A stretch of DNA of 64,000 nt from Fallopia convolvulus. Its lineage: Eukaryota > Streptophyta > Magnoliopsida > Caryophyllales > Polygonaceae. Under the pieces are notes generated by a model that made no database searches, was not told the DNA's origin, and worked only from the letters and a program-made list of their open reading frames with translations. The stretch's first letter is position 1, and the number at the start of each line of letters is the position of its first letter. Of the stretch, positions 11,481 to 23,234 are shown one piece after another. Made by a program: the position numbers and the translations under genes. The stretch covers positions 50,698,622 to 50,762,621 of the forward strand of contig OZ024734.1 of assembly GCA_964016875.1 (NCBI GenBank), read 5' to 3'.

Positions 11481-11743
11481 CATCGAAAACAAGTTAACAC
11501 AGAAATAAGGAAAGATAGGAACACACAATCATACTAAAAGCCATTTCATTACTTAAGCAAAATGTGTACATGGGAACACAAGAAATTTTGTGGGAACATT
11601 GAGGATAAGAAAAAGGAAGATCATGGGCTTGGTGGGAGCAGGAGTTCACTCAGTCTGTTCAAGGCATGGATGATCTTTTCTTGGTTCCCTGCCATCCTAT
11701 CCAGAGTGTTGGCAATGTGCACCAACACTTGTGTGTTCCCATC

Positions 11744-13912
11744 CTAGGTGTCGTCACCAGATGCCAGCCTTTCTTGTTCCTCCACTGGCTCGGAGTGACG
11801 CATTTTCTGGACCACAAAAATGTCCAGTTCCCTGCCTATGGTGACCTCTTCTTGAGAGGAGTCATAGAGGCCCTCTCGGAGCATGAGTTTCTTGATCAGG
11901 CCAGCGTAAGGAAGGGAATGAGACTTAGAGGCCATGCACTTCTCCATGTGCCCTAGAATGATTCGTGGGAGATTGATGGGCTTCTTCAGGAGGAAGTGAT
12001 AGAGGAGAATGGCGTCAGGGATATTGATGTGAAGGCGCTTCTCTTGTCGAGGGATCACTACGTTGATGATGAATTGATGGGCCAACTTAGCGATGAGAGA
12101 TAGATGATGGGTCGACGTTCCAATTGTGGGAACACGGCCCTCATAAATTGTATTGTAGATCACCTCGCTATTGTAGTCGCCCCAGTTCTTGGTGGACAAT
12201 TCCCGGAGGCCCTGGACAGGACCTGTAATTGAAGGCGAATGGTGGAGGTTGTGAAGATGAAGTCATCGCCATTGAGGGAGAGAGTTCCCTTGGTGCCCTT
12301 GTCGTGGACGACAAAATTATTGTAGAAGAAGCGCACCTGAGAGGGATCCACACTCACAACCTCGTCACAAATGTGTTCCCATCCTTGGGCCTTGATCAGT
12401 TCCCACAGTTGCCCGAGCCCTTGTTTTGTGAGTTGTTCTTTTGAGAGGATGAGAGGGGGAAGGAGTTTGCGATTTTCAGAGACATGCACCTTCTTAGGAG
12501 TAGTTCCCTTCCCTTTCTTTTTCGTGTTCCCCCTGGAGACAACAGTTGTGCGTTTCGGCTGAGGGGAAGCAACCGCTTCAATCATCAGAGGAGGGTTCCT
12601 TTCCTCTGGGGCTCTTGCCGACACCACACCACCAGTTGGTGTCCTAGAGTTAAGATGCCGGCAGGTTCTTTGGCAGCAGGAGCCTCCTCTTGTTCCTCAG
12701 CTTCATCGCTAGAGGTCCCTTCATCGTCAGAGGAGGTTAGCCCTGTGTCCTCTTCGTCATCTCCCTGGTGACGGGTGGACGGCCTAGCTTTATCAGACAG
12801 AGTTGGAACCGCTTTTTCTTGAGCCACCTTTTCGTGTTCCGGGCTTCCTTGCTCGGCTAGGAGCCCTGTGAGTGCGCCTCGGAATTCTTCCTCGAGGGCT
12901 TTGAGTTGGGCCTCCTCTTCAGTAGTTCCCATGACTATGGGAAGCTGCTCCTTGCCCTTTTTGCCGAGGACCACCGCTATTGGTAGGTTGTCCTCATCGG
13001 AGTCGAGGTCGACGGTGGTCTTGGAGGGAGAGGGAGAAGGGAGTTTGACGGTGGAGGGAGAAGATGGAGGGGGAGGTGAATTTTGTGGAGTTGGGATCTT
13101 GGGGGTGGAAGAAGGAGGAGTGATGGTTAATGCCTTGGGACTAGAGTTCCCAGAGGTGGTTTTTGGATTTTGAGAGGGAGACTTGGCTATGGGGGAGGTG
13201 GGTGGTGGAGGTGTGTTTTGTTTGGAAGAGGGAGGAGGAGTAGGAGTTTCCTTGGGTATGGAAGGAAGAGAAGAAGAGGGTATGGAGGTGGGAGCGTTGA
13301 GGTTAGAGTTCCCAGAGTTTGAGGACTCTGGGAGAGAAGCGGTTTGAGCAGGAGGTGGTGGAGGTTGACGCTGGGATTGTGAGTTCCCAAGGCCGGATTG
13401 TGAGGGAAAGGTGAGAGGAGGTTTGATGACGTAGGAGTCAGGTTTGGAGAGGTTGAGGACTTCCTCCATGTTGAGGAAGGATCTCTTCTTGGGTTCCGAG
13501 TAGTGGGAAGGGGAGAGATTTGGGAGTGTTTGCATTTGGATGAGTTGTGTTTGGATTTTGAGGAGTGTTTGGATGGATTGTTGGACTTGGATTTTTTGGG
13601 TTTTTCATGTTTAGATGGGGGTTTGGAGCCGAAATTGTCGACGATAACAGTTCCGAAGGAAGGGGGAGGTGGAAGAGATTGAGAGGAAGTGGCGGTGGAG
13701 GAGGGCATTGCAAGAGTTTGCGCTGCCGGAGGAGGAGTAAGAGAAGGAGGAGGCATGAGAGGGCTCACATAATTGTAGAGCCCTGCGATGAGGACATCGC
13801 GAAGAACATGATCTTGTTCTTTCTCGATGTTGGCTAACATGGAGAGGAAGAAGGTGCGAGGGTTTTTGTTGATCCACTCTTTAAGGTCTTCGAAGGAGTG
13901 AGTTGAAGCCAT
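11744..13912 (-). pseudogene. E1 env-like 3' ORF, broken by several frameshifts
   Basis: It starts at the ATG 13912-13910 (MASTHSFEDLKEW). The N-terminal half is rich in Pro, Ser and Lys (KPKKSKS-type runs), followed by an acidic middle and a conserved C-terminal half. The latter includes LWELIKAQGWEH, VSVDPSQVRFFYNNF, KLAHQFIINVVIPRQ and INLPRIILGHMEK. Frames change near 13535, 12610 and 12190, so no full-length product is possible. The C-terminal half resembles the 'putative plant transposon protein' type of domain (Transposase_32, PF20167), by recall only. It occupies the place of the Sirevirus env-like gene; I see no clear membrane segment. Confidence 0.7.
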
Positions 13913-14669
13913 GGGAAGTTTTGGAAGGAGAGAAGTTTTGGAAGTTTGCTTGAATTGGGTGATTGGGAAGTTGCAGAAAGGAGAGAGTCGCAAAGAAGAA
14001 TGAGGGAGAAGGGCCCAAAAATAGCAAAGGGGGTTTTATGTGGGAGAAGGAGACGAGGGTAGAAAGGGAAGTTAGAAAAACCTCGATAACCGTTGGCCAA
14101 TGAATGCGGAGGGGCGTTTCAACTTTAGTAGCACGCCTCTGACACGCGTCGCTTCCTCCCTAGGGAAGTCTTTTGATTTTTGAATACTTGGCTCAAAACG
14201 CCTCAGAGTCTGACACATTTCCCATTTCCCTAAGCGACGTTTTAGCTTCTTCAGAAAGTAGTGTTCCCTTGCTTGTGCACACCAGTTTCCATGATCTTTT
14301 GAAAGGTCATATTGAGTAGAGAGGTTGAGGGAACTCACACTCATATTTCTTTGTGAGGCTAGGGAACTCAGAAGAGAACTAGACAATAGCAACTCGATAA
14401 AGGGATAAAGAGTTTGGCTCATGAGAAGCGTTTGTCTGGCCCTTGGCTTAGGGTTGGTTTTATGATCAACCGTCATAGTGGCTTATAAAGAGGGTTAAAG
14501 GGAACTCTGGTTGATCATTTTGGTCCAAAAAGAAATGATGTTCCACTGTACATAATGAAGCTCTAGACTAGTAATATGACAAAATGAAAGCACTAAGTCC
14601 TACTGTTCCCTATCATGTGTATCTAGTTAAACTAGTCAGGCATTGAGGGAGAAACAAACAGGGACTTGT

Positions 14670-17600
14670 TTAGTTTAGAGTTATCATCCCTAAAAGCATT
14701 CGAAAACGCTGGTAGGGACGTCTGTCTAAAGCTTTAGTGAGAATGTCCGCAATTTGCTCTTCCGTTCTACAGTGTTCCATAGAGATGTTCCCATTTTCAA
14801 CATTATCACGTAGGAAATGATGCCTAATGTCTATATGCTTAGTCCTAGAGTGATGCACAGGATTTTTGGAGATGTTAATGGCACTAGTATTATCACAAAT
14901 TATAGGAACTAGACCGAAAGACATACCATAATCCTGAAGTTGAGACTTAAGACATAGAACTTGGGAACAACATGAAGCGGCAACCACATATTATGCTTCA
15001 ACTGTGGAGAGTTTCACTGAGTATTGCTTTTTGGATCCCCACGAGACTAAGCATGACCCTAGAAACTGGGCCATTCCCGATGTGCTCTTTCTGTCAACAA
15101 GGTGCCCGACGAAATCTGCATCTGTATAAGCAATGAGTTCAAGGGAACTGTTCCTTGGATACCAGAGGCACAAGTTGTCGTTCCCTTGGAGATACCTGAA
15201 AATCCTCTTCACCTCTTTCAGGTGCGATTCCTTAGGGTTAGCTTGAAAACGAGCACAAAGACATACGGAGAACATGATATCAGGTCTACTAGCAGTTAAG
15301 TAGAGAAGGGACCCGATCATACCTCGATAATTTCTTTGGTCCACACTTATACCTATTTCATCCGCATTGAGCCTTGAGTTTGGTGAGATGGGAGTGTCAA
15401 TGGGCTTGGAGTGTTCCATCCCATACTTCACGAGCATTTCTCTAATGTATTTCTGTTGATGAATCCTTGTTCCCTCCTTTGTTTTAGATACTTGGAGTCC
15501 CAAGAAGAAAGTGAGTTCCCCTATGAGACTCATCTCAAACTCACTGCTCATGAGGTTCTTAAATTTCTCTACAAGAGTTTCGTTAGTTGCTCCAAAAACA
15601 ATATCATCAACATATACTTTTACAATCAAAATATCCTTAGATTCTTTCTTTAGGAACAAGGTCTTGTCTATGGAGCCTCGAAGGTATCCATGAGACAAAA
15701 GGAATTGAGCGAACCTGTCATACCATGCTCGGGGAGCTTGTTTGAGTCCGTAGAGGGCCCTCTCCAGGAAGTAGACGTGGTTGGGTAGCTTCTCATCTTC
15801 GAATCCTGGGGGTTGAGCTACGTATACTTCTTCTTTGAGGCGCCATTTGAGAAAGGCCGTCTTCACATCCATCTGGTATAGTTTGAATCCTTTGTGAGCT
15901 GCATAGGCTATGAGGAGACGTATTGCCTCGATTCGTGCAACTGGCGCGAAGGTCTCATCGTAGTCAATTCCCTCATCTTGCATGTATCCTTGTGCAACCA
16001 GTCGTGCCTTGTTCCTTGCTACAGCCCTAGTATCATCAAGCTTGTTCTTAAAGACCCATCGAGTTCCTATGATGTTCTTGTTTTTGGGTCTAGGACAAGC
16101 CTCCACACTTTGTTCCTCTCGAATTGATGGAGTTCCTCTTGCATAGCTTGGATCCAGTCTGGATATTTTAAAGCTTCTTTGATGTTCTTTGGTTCCACCA
16201 ATGAGACAAAGGCATTAAAAGCACATAAATTATTGAGGGAGGAACGAGTTTGTACACCTTTGTCGTAGGGAGTGATGATGTTATCTATGGGGTGATCCCT
16301 CTTCTGATGGTAGTTTCTGGTTCGGATATGTGAGACATCAACCTGTTCCCTTGTCCCTTCATCTGCATCTTGAGCCTCCTCTTCTTCAGGGGAACAATTA
16401 TGCTCCACTTCTTCGCTGAGGCTCTCGTCAGGATTCTCTTCAGGGTTCCCTCGTTGTTCCCCCTGAACACTGGATTTTGGTACATTTTCAGTTTGGGGAA
16501 CAAGAGAGTTCGATGCATCTTGTGGTTCTTCTGTTGAGGAGGGAACTTCAAAGGAGCTTTGATCTGTGGAATTTTGATCTCCTTCGTTGTTCCCTGATTG
16601 TGAGACATTATTCCCACTTGGATAGTCCTCATCTCTCTTTCTTGGTTCATCCTCGTCTTCTTCTTCTTCTTGTCTGACCAGCTTGAACAGAGTTCTCTTT
16701 CCTTGGGTCTCTGTTCCCACCTTCATAGATTGTTCGTCGAAGATAACGTGAATGCTTTCCTCTATCTTTTTGGTTCTCTTGTTATAGACCCTGTATGCCT
16801 TGCTTTGGGATGAGTACCCTAGAAAGATCTCTTCATCACTTCTCGGGTCAAATTTGCCGAGGTTGTCCTTCCCATTGTTATGAACGAAGCATTTGCATCC
16901 AAAGGTCCTTAGGTGAGAGATGTTGGGCTTTCTTCCTTTGATCAGCTCGTAGGATGTCTTTTTTATCAAGGGCCTTGTCATGGCTCGATTCAGGAGGTAA
17001 GTAGTTGTGGAGATGGCTTCGGCCCAGAAACTTGGAGGAACTCCACTTTCTAGCATCATGGTCCTTGTTATGTCTTCCAAGGTTCTGTTTTTCCTTTCCA
17101 CCACGCCATTTTGTTGAGGAGTGCGAGGGGCCGAAAAGTTGTGGGATTCACCATTTTTCGCACAGTACCTTAGGAACTCTGAGTTTTTGAACTCAGTTCC
17201 ATGATCAGATCTGAGTGCCTTGAGCTTGATTCCCATGCTAACTTACATCCTCTTGATTAGGGTCTCAAATTCTTTGAAGGTATCTGATTTTGATCTCAAG
17301 AAAAGAACCCATGTAAACCGTGAAAAATCATCAATTAAAACATACATGTACCTTTTTCCTCCGAAGCTTTCGGTGTCCATGGGACCACAGAGGTCCATGT
17401 GAATTAGCTCCAAGGAACTTCTGGTTTGTTTGCCACGAACACAAGCTTCACACATCTTGGCACCTTCGATGTTTATTCGAGGAAGGCCAATGACCAGATC
17501 TTGTAGATAGAGCTTTAGGATCTGACTAATGCCTGCATGACCCAGTCTCTTATGCCAGAGTTCCGTTTTATCAACGGTGCTAGCTAGGCACAATTTTCTT

Positions 17601-17977
17601 GGTGGCTCAAAGTCTGTGTCCACCACATAGATGTTGTTGGACCTTCTTCCCTTCAGGATAATTTTGTTAGTCTTCTTGTGGATCACTAGACATTCTCTTG
17701 AATCAAATGTGACGATGTTGTTCCCTTGATCACATATCTGGGAAATGCTCAAAAGATTGAATCCCAGGTCCTTTACCAAATTAACGTTGCTGATTTTGAT
17801 TGATTTATTGAGTAGTACTTCCCCTGTTCCTATGATTTCCCCTTTATTCTTGTTGCCAAAGGACACATGACCTCCTTCGGCCTTTGGGTGGAGTGAGGTG
17901 AGGATGTCTTTGTTTCCAATCATGTGGTTAGAACATCCATTATCAATGACCCATGTGTTGTTCCCCCTCACTGCCAC
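14670..17977 (-). pseudogene. E1 pol (protease, integrase, RT, RNase H), decayed
   Basis: The frame opens with GTG (17977) directly after a splice-acceptor-like CTTGTAG. Order: protease core WVIDNGCSNHM (DNG in place of the usual DSG, a change in the active site); integrase zinc motif around LWHKRLGHAG..CEACVRGK; DDE core MDLCGP / RSDHGTEF / QQNGVVERKNRT; RT with YVDDIVFG; RNase H with TDADF and the TKHIDIRHHFL tail. Breaks: an in-frame stop at 17243-17245, a frameshift near 16090, and GAA to TAA at 14990-14988 in RNase H. Confidence 0.9.
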
Positions 17978-17989
17978 CTACAAGAAAAG

Positions 17990-19962
17990 TTAGTTTTTGA
18001 GGACCCAGGCAAGATGACTCTTGCCTGGTCCCTTGCAAGGGAAGACAGTCTCGAATAACACATAGTCAGCAATATTAATATCAAGAGAGTACTTGTTATA
18101 GGCAAAGTTCCTATGGTTGTTCCTTTTTGTGGGAACTCTAGCCGATTTGTTGGCTTGTTGATTCTGCCTGTTCCAGTACTCGTGGTTTCTCTGGGTTTGG
18201 GTCTTGGCTTTGGGACAACTTTCCTTGTAGTGCCCATGAGCACCACAGTTCCATCATGTCTTATAGTATTCTCCTAGGTAGTACTTAGGATGGGGTCTCT
18301 GTATCCTGTTCCTATCCATAGTTTCCTTGTTGTACACCCTAGACTTATTTCCCTTAGCTATTTGAACATACAACTTATGTCCAGTGTTCCCAGTGTAATA
18401 GTCTACTTCTCGATTCACGCCACTCTCCAGGACACGGATTTTCTCTTCTAGGTGTGCATTTTTCTGTTTCTCACACTGAAGCTCTAAGGCCCTACACTCG
18501 TTGATCTCTTTTTCACTCAAGGGGGACTTTCCTTTCCTAGGGCTCTCTGACTCATACCCTATTCCGTGTCTGGCAGGGACAAACTTGGTTTGGGAACTAG
18601 AGGCTTCAGAGTTCCCTTTTGCTTTACTCAGGTTTTGTAGAAGGGTATTCTCATCACTCTCTAGAGTTTTAAGCTCATTCTCAAGATCTACGATGTGAGA
18701 CACATAGGACTGAAGTTTTTCAAGAAGGGACACACAGTTGGGACATGGCTCAAGACCAACTAGTTCAGCATTGGTGTGTTCCGATTTTTCCAACTTCTTT
18801 TGCAGTTTAATGTTATCTTTGACAAGGCTTGAAAGAATTTTTAGCAACTCAGGTTTTTCATAATTATTCAAGGAAGCAAGAACGGATTTAGTAGTTACCT
18901 CACTGGGTTGTTCCCCAGTGGTGTCTCCTATGGCCATTGCGCACATGTCGGGAGATGCCCAAGATTCAGGATCTTCGTCCTCGTCATCGTCCTAGGTGGC
19001 GATGTAGGCCTTCTTCCCTTGCTTACGGTCGTCAGTTCCCAGTGGGCATTCCTTCGCAAAGTGTCCCTTTTTGTAGCACTTGTAGCATGTGACATCTGAG
19101 AGGTCCTTCTCAACAGGTTTTCTTTGGGAACTTTGTCCTCTCTAAGAGTTCCCATTTCCCTTTTTGAACTTTCCTTTGTAAAAGGATCGAAGGGCCTTTG
19201 TTACGAGGACTAGCTCCTCATCCTCTTCTTCTTCAGATTCTTCATGTTGTTCTTGAACTGACTTGAGCATCTTTTCAAGTTTGAGAGTAATCCCTTGGCG
19301 TGCTCTCTTTGGCTCCTTGTCATCTATCTTTCTTTTCTCATGTCCCACCAGTTTTCCAAAAACTTGGTGGAGCATAAGAGTTCTGTTTTCGGGGTTCTCC
19401 TTGAACATCGTTCTCTCATTTGCCCACTCTCCAGTCAATCCGTTGAAGAGTTGTTGAACCTTCATTTTGTCAGTGATTTCCTCTTTAGTGATCCCAAGAC
19501 CAGCCATCTTGGTGCAAAGTCCCTCGAAACGGGATTGGTAACTATCGACGGATTCTCCCATTTCCATTTGGAAGTTGAAGAACTCCCTCCACGCATTCAT
19601 ATGAAGATCTTCTCGGAGGTCTGAGTTCCCAATATGCATTTGTTGAATGGCTTCCCACACTTCCTTGGCTGTGTCTAGGTTTGCCACCCTATCGCAATCT
19701 TGCACCGTCATAGCATTCTTGAGGTACTGTATGGCCTTGAAGTTGGCCTCCATACACTTGTACTCATTTGGTCCCATTTGGTGAGGTCATTCTCAATAGC
19801 TGGATCAATTTTGAAGTTCCCTTTCTCTATAACGCACCAAGCTTGGTAGTCCTGACTACGCATCCAGTTCTTCATGTCGCGTTGCCAGCTTTCGAATCTA
19901 CCAATGACGAGCCTTGGTGGCTTACAGTTGTTGTGACCGACTTGGGTGAGTTCGTGAGCCAT
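17990..19962 (-). pseudogene. E1 gag with two zinc knuckles, decayed
   Basis: It starts at MAHELTQVGHNN (ATG 19962). A capsid-like region (ESWQRDMKNWM..QDYQAWCVIE) is followed by a CCHC knuckle (CYKCYKKGHFAKEC) near 19090-19050, a coiled-coil region and a second knuckle near 18250-18200. A one-base loss near 19777 shifts the frame, and stops occur at 19142, near 18993 and at 18254. The ORF end, TAA at 17992-17990, lies inside a CTAAC branch-point-like sequence. Confidence 0.88.
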
Positions 19963-20000
19963 TTTGAAACCTGCGATGCTAACACAAATCTAGAGCGACC

Positions 20001-20014
20001 TTGCTCTGATACTA
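20001..20014 (-). other. E1 primer-binding site (initiator-Met tRNA type)
   Basis: On the minus strand, TAGTATCAGAGC follows the 5' LTR after two bases. It differs by one base from TGGTATCAGAGC, the sequence complementary to the 3' end of plant initiator tRNA-Met, which is perfect in E2. Confidence 0.8.
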
Positions 20015-20016
20015 AT

Positions 20017-21002
20017 TGTTGGATCGTAACTGGTTAGCGAAAGCTTGGGAACTGGTTGTCAAGCTGTTCCCAAGGCAGCGGAAGAGACAATATCGCAAGT
20101 ATTAAAAGCTGTAAGAACACAGTTCCCTTATAGAGGAACCCCACGACAACCAACTAGTTGTGTGGGTAAACCTCTACCTCCGCTTGGAGGATTTTGAATG
20201 ACTTACTTGTATTTATTGCTTGTTCTTTAGTTACAACCAGTCAGATTCAAACTTCTCTGTTCCTATGAGTTCTACCTAACTCTAGTAACACTAGTGAATC
20301 TTCTCAACTGAGTTCCTAAGCGAACAACTCAACTATAAACAAGAAAGTCAAACCTTACACCTTGACAATTCAGTTCCCTTGCTCTTGGGCACTTTAGCTT
20401 CACCGTCGTCGAGATCGGACACTCACCGTCGGGGACTTCTCTTCTTCTTTCTTTCTTTCTCTGAGAGTGTATGTGAGTTCTGGGAGAAGTGCTTGAACCT
20501 AGCACTATTCATTTTGCTTTATACTCGTTTGTACTTGGGCTTCAATCGCATCTTTCATGTTGTCCGAAATGCCCTTTGCTTGCAGCCCAAGTGTACAATC
20601 TTCACATGTGACTTCGATTTGAACTAGGTCAACTTCTTGAATCAATCGGACCGTTGGATCGCTTGTGACAGTCTGCTGATCAGACTGTTCCTTCGTTGTG
20701 TCCAAGACAGGATCCTGCGATTTGCGCTGAACGGTCTTTGTCTTCACATGTGAGTTCCCATGTGATGGGAACTGTCTTCTTCAAAGTTCTTTTGAGAGAA
20801 ACTCTTCAGCGTGTATGCTTGTGTTTCTTAGCCACTCATGGGAGTTCCCATAGCATGGGAACGTTCTTTGCTGGACTTGTGTTCCTTAGAAATACTTGGA
20901 CAAAGCACATTAGTTCCCATATGGTGTTTGTCATTATCAAAACTGGAGGATGATATCGTTGTTCCGATGTTTAGAACCAGAGGTCCCAACACCGTCCCAA
21001 CA
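20017..21002 (-). repeat. E1 5' LTR
   Basis: This LTR is 986 bp and collinear with 10291-11264. Its outer edge reads TGTTGGGACGGTGTTGGGACC on the minus strand and abuts the target duplication GTTAT. It is dense in GGGAAC/GTTCCC words. Confidence 0.92.
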
Positions 21003-21007
21003 GTTAT

Positions 21008-22603
21008 GTAGTCTCATGTTGCAACTATATGTTGTTTTTTCTTCTTTAGAACCAAGGCAATAATGGGTTGGAGAGAAGAAAACTCAGAACTAAACAGAAG
21101 TGAAAGAGCCATATTGAGATTAAAAAAAAATGCCCTTTGATGTTTATGGTTGATTTGAGTTCGGTTTTGGAATTGGTTGATGAATATTTATCAACAAAGT
21201 CTATTATTTTGGAAATATGTAATGTTTTAATTATGTCCAGGGACTACGAAGTTGGACAATAGGATATTGTAAATGGATATGGGAGGATATTCATAAAACA
21301 AAAGATCGATAGGTTCAAACTTTCTTAGTTGATGGCCATTGCACATGTGGGGGCAGTTTACGATGGACGAAATTCTCATCGACTCATCCTATACAGTGTT
21401 ATGTTAGTGTAATATATAGTCGGTGGATCCATATAAATCAAACACAATGGGGTTAATAATGTAGTATATTGTACACAATCCTTTTCTAGAGGAATTTGCT
21501 TAAAATAACCAAAATCACGTTTATTAGCTGGTTCGTTCATATATGACTTTTTAATAATGTGCCCGCGTAGCGAACATTCGGTTGGCTCGGACGGACGGAC
21601 GGACAACGCCTTAATTCACCTGAGAACCCTCTAGCTCTTCTGAGTTCTGTCCATTCATTCATCGCACTCTCAGCTAACCATCAAGGACGTACATCGCACG
21701 GATTGGGGTTCCATCCGTGAGGTAATTTCTCGATGATTCATCTCTAATCCGGCCCTAATTTCCACTTCCAATTTCACATCCGCTCTCTTTGTTTGTGTGG
21801 CTTTCTCGACGTTTTCATTGATCGAGTCATTTCTCCCTATGAGTGGGATTCGTTGTGATTCGTTCTTGCCCCTCAATCATTTGATATTTCTGTTGCTTGC
21901 TGATTATTATGTACTTCGTGCGCTCGGATGTAAAATGTTGAAGTTTTCCATGCGATCGGACTTACAATCTGCGGTACCTGATTATGAATCTACTTTGAAT
22001 TGAAGGGGAATATGGCTGTTAGCGGATCAATTTGGCTGAATCTAAACAGTTTAGAGAAATCATTTTCTGCTGTTCTTGTCATTTTTGGGTTTTTTTTTTG
22101 TCTAATCCTAAGATCTAAGATTATCAAGGATAGCTCTGATTTGTTTTTAATCAGATCAGAGATTTTAAATGGTAGCACTTTGGTTTTGATGAATGATCTG
22201 ATCTTAAGAGAAGGCCAAAATAATGTACTCATCATGGTAAGTGGTAACATCTTTGCTTATGGATAACTAGTATCATATGAATTGGGCCACTGTATTGCAA
22301 CAAGCTGATTTGTTCCGACCAAAAAAAAAAAAAAGCTGATTTGTTTTTTTGTTTCTTGTTATCCCTTTAATATCTGATCGATCAGAGGTTGTACATGGCA
22401 ACAATGTGGTTTTGATGAATGATCCAACTAAAATATTGTTTTATGGAAATCAAGGATCATATGAATTGGTTAGTTAGCATACTGTAGTATAAATGTATAA
22501 TCTGAGTAGCCTGAGCTGAAATCATTTGGCCTCTTAAACTAATGCATTTATTTCCACTGCCTACTGTTTCTTTCCTAATCTGAATCGCTGCCTATCAAAC
22601 ACC
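21008..22603. other. Non-coding flank of the RraA-like duplicate
   Basis: The stretch at 21600-21720 looks like a 5' UTR exon followed by GTAATTTCT, so the duplicate probably kept its 5' UTR intron. No independent gene is seen. A small poly(A) insertion lies at 22302-22345. Confidence 0.4.
22302..22345 (+). mobile_element. Minimal retroposon footprint: 13-bp duplication around CCGACC plus poly(A)
   Basis: AAGCTGATTTGTT occurs at 22302-22314 and again at 22333-22345. Between the copies lie only CCGACC and about 12 A residues. This is what an extremely 5'-truncated LINE- or SINE-type insertion with target-site duplication would leave. Confidence 0.6.
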
Positions 22604-23002
22604 ATGGCTTTTAGTAGCAACTGCTGAAGTCTTCTCTGGTCCAATAGTAACCCTAAAAGTGTTTGAAGACAACGTCTTATTCCGCTAGTTCTTGGAGGAG
22701 AAGGGCAATGGAAGAGTTCTTGTTGTGGATGTGCAATCCTCGGTGGCAATCCTGTGCAACAAGCACAGAACAACGGGTGGGCTGGAATCATCATCAATGG
22801 CTGCATAAGGGATGTTGATGAGATCAACGGCTGTGATATTGGAGTTAGAGCGTTGGGCTCGCATCCTATGAAGGCTAATAAGAAAGGGTTAGGGGATAAG
22901 CATGTTCCCATTACCATTGCTGGTACCAGGATTGCTGATGCTGGGTATCTGTATGCTGATACTGATGGGATTCTTGTTTCAAAGACTGAGTTATCAGTCT
23001 GA
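22604..23002 (+). pseudogene. Broken RraA-like (HMG/oxaloacetate aldolase family) gene copy
   Basis: The last 82 codons (22754-23002) are clean and match the C-terminal half of plant RraA-like proteins: NNGWAGIIINGCIRDVDEIN, GVRALGSHPMK, IAGTRIADAGYLYADTDGIL and a final SKTELSV. The intact family has about 165 residues. Upstream, the start ATGGCTTTTAGTAGCAACTGC carries an extra T after codon 2. About 29 codons after AEV are missing before FSGPIVTLKVFEDNVL, and a TAG interrupts the next part. The catalytic GG-N loop region is damaged. A 5' UTR intron seems retained, so this looks like a genomic duplicate rather than a processed copy. Parent proteins cleave 4-hydroxy-4-methyl-2-oxoglutarate in vitro. 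Confidence 0.85.
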
Positions 23003-23101
23003 AAATAATCTTGCTTGAATGCATGCTGCAATTAAGATTTATGATCCATGTATTGAGAAGTCATTATATAAGGCTATAAACCTATAAGCTGATGTGATGT
23101 C

Positions 23102-23227
23102 TTCCATGAATTTGTTAGTGTTACTAGATCGAGTTAGGAGACTGCTAGGAACAGAGAAAAATACATCTTGCTTGTACCTAAGAAACAAATCAATTAGGTG
23201 TCTTTAGACACTAACAAATTCATGGAA
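23102..23227. repeat. 20-bp perfect inverted repeat enclosing a copia-LTR-like fragment
   Basis: TTCCATGAATTTGTTAGTGT (23102-23121) is the exact reverse complement of 23208-23227. The 86-base interior resembles part of the local copia LTR (TAGTGTTACTAGA, GTTAGG, TAGGAACAGAGAA, TAAG-AACAA in the same order). It lies 8 bases past the stop of the ankyrin gene, so it is probably transcribed in its 3' UTR. Confidence 0.7.
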
Positions 23228-23234
23228 ATTAGGA

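Larger units (their letters stand above)
10291..21002 (-). mobile_element. E1: Sirevirus-type Ty1/copia LTR retrotransposon, complete but mutated
   Basis: A 10.7-kb element on the minus strand, bounded by TGTTGG...CCCAACA and the 5-bp target duplication GTTAT (10286-10290 and 21003-21007). The order on the minus strand is 5' LTR, primer site, gag, protease, integrase, RT, RNase H, extra 3' ORF, polypurine tract, 3' LTR. The integrase, the YVDDIVFGATN RT motif and the extra ORF after RNase H point to the Sirevirus (SIRE/Maximus) lineage. Every ORF carries stops or frameshifts, so it cannot be autonomous. The LTRs differ at scattered sites, suggesting a moderately old insertion. Confidence 0.95.

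Noticed and set aside
12229..13837. Long plus-strand frames opposite the E1 env-like ORF
   Set aside because: They are antisense shadows of the Pro/Ser-rich minus-strand coding sequence and show low-complexity Gly/Glu/Val runs.
22561..23031. Minus-strand frame of 156 codons over the RraA-like copy
   Set aside because: Antisense to a clear family match on the plus strand.
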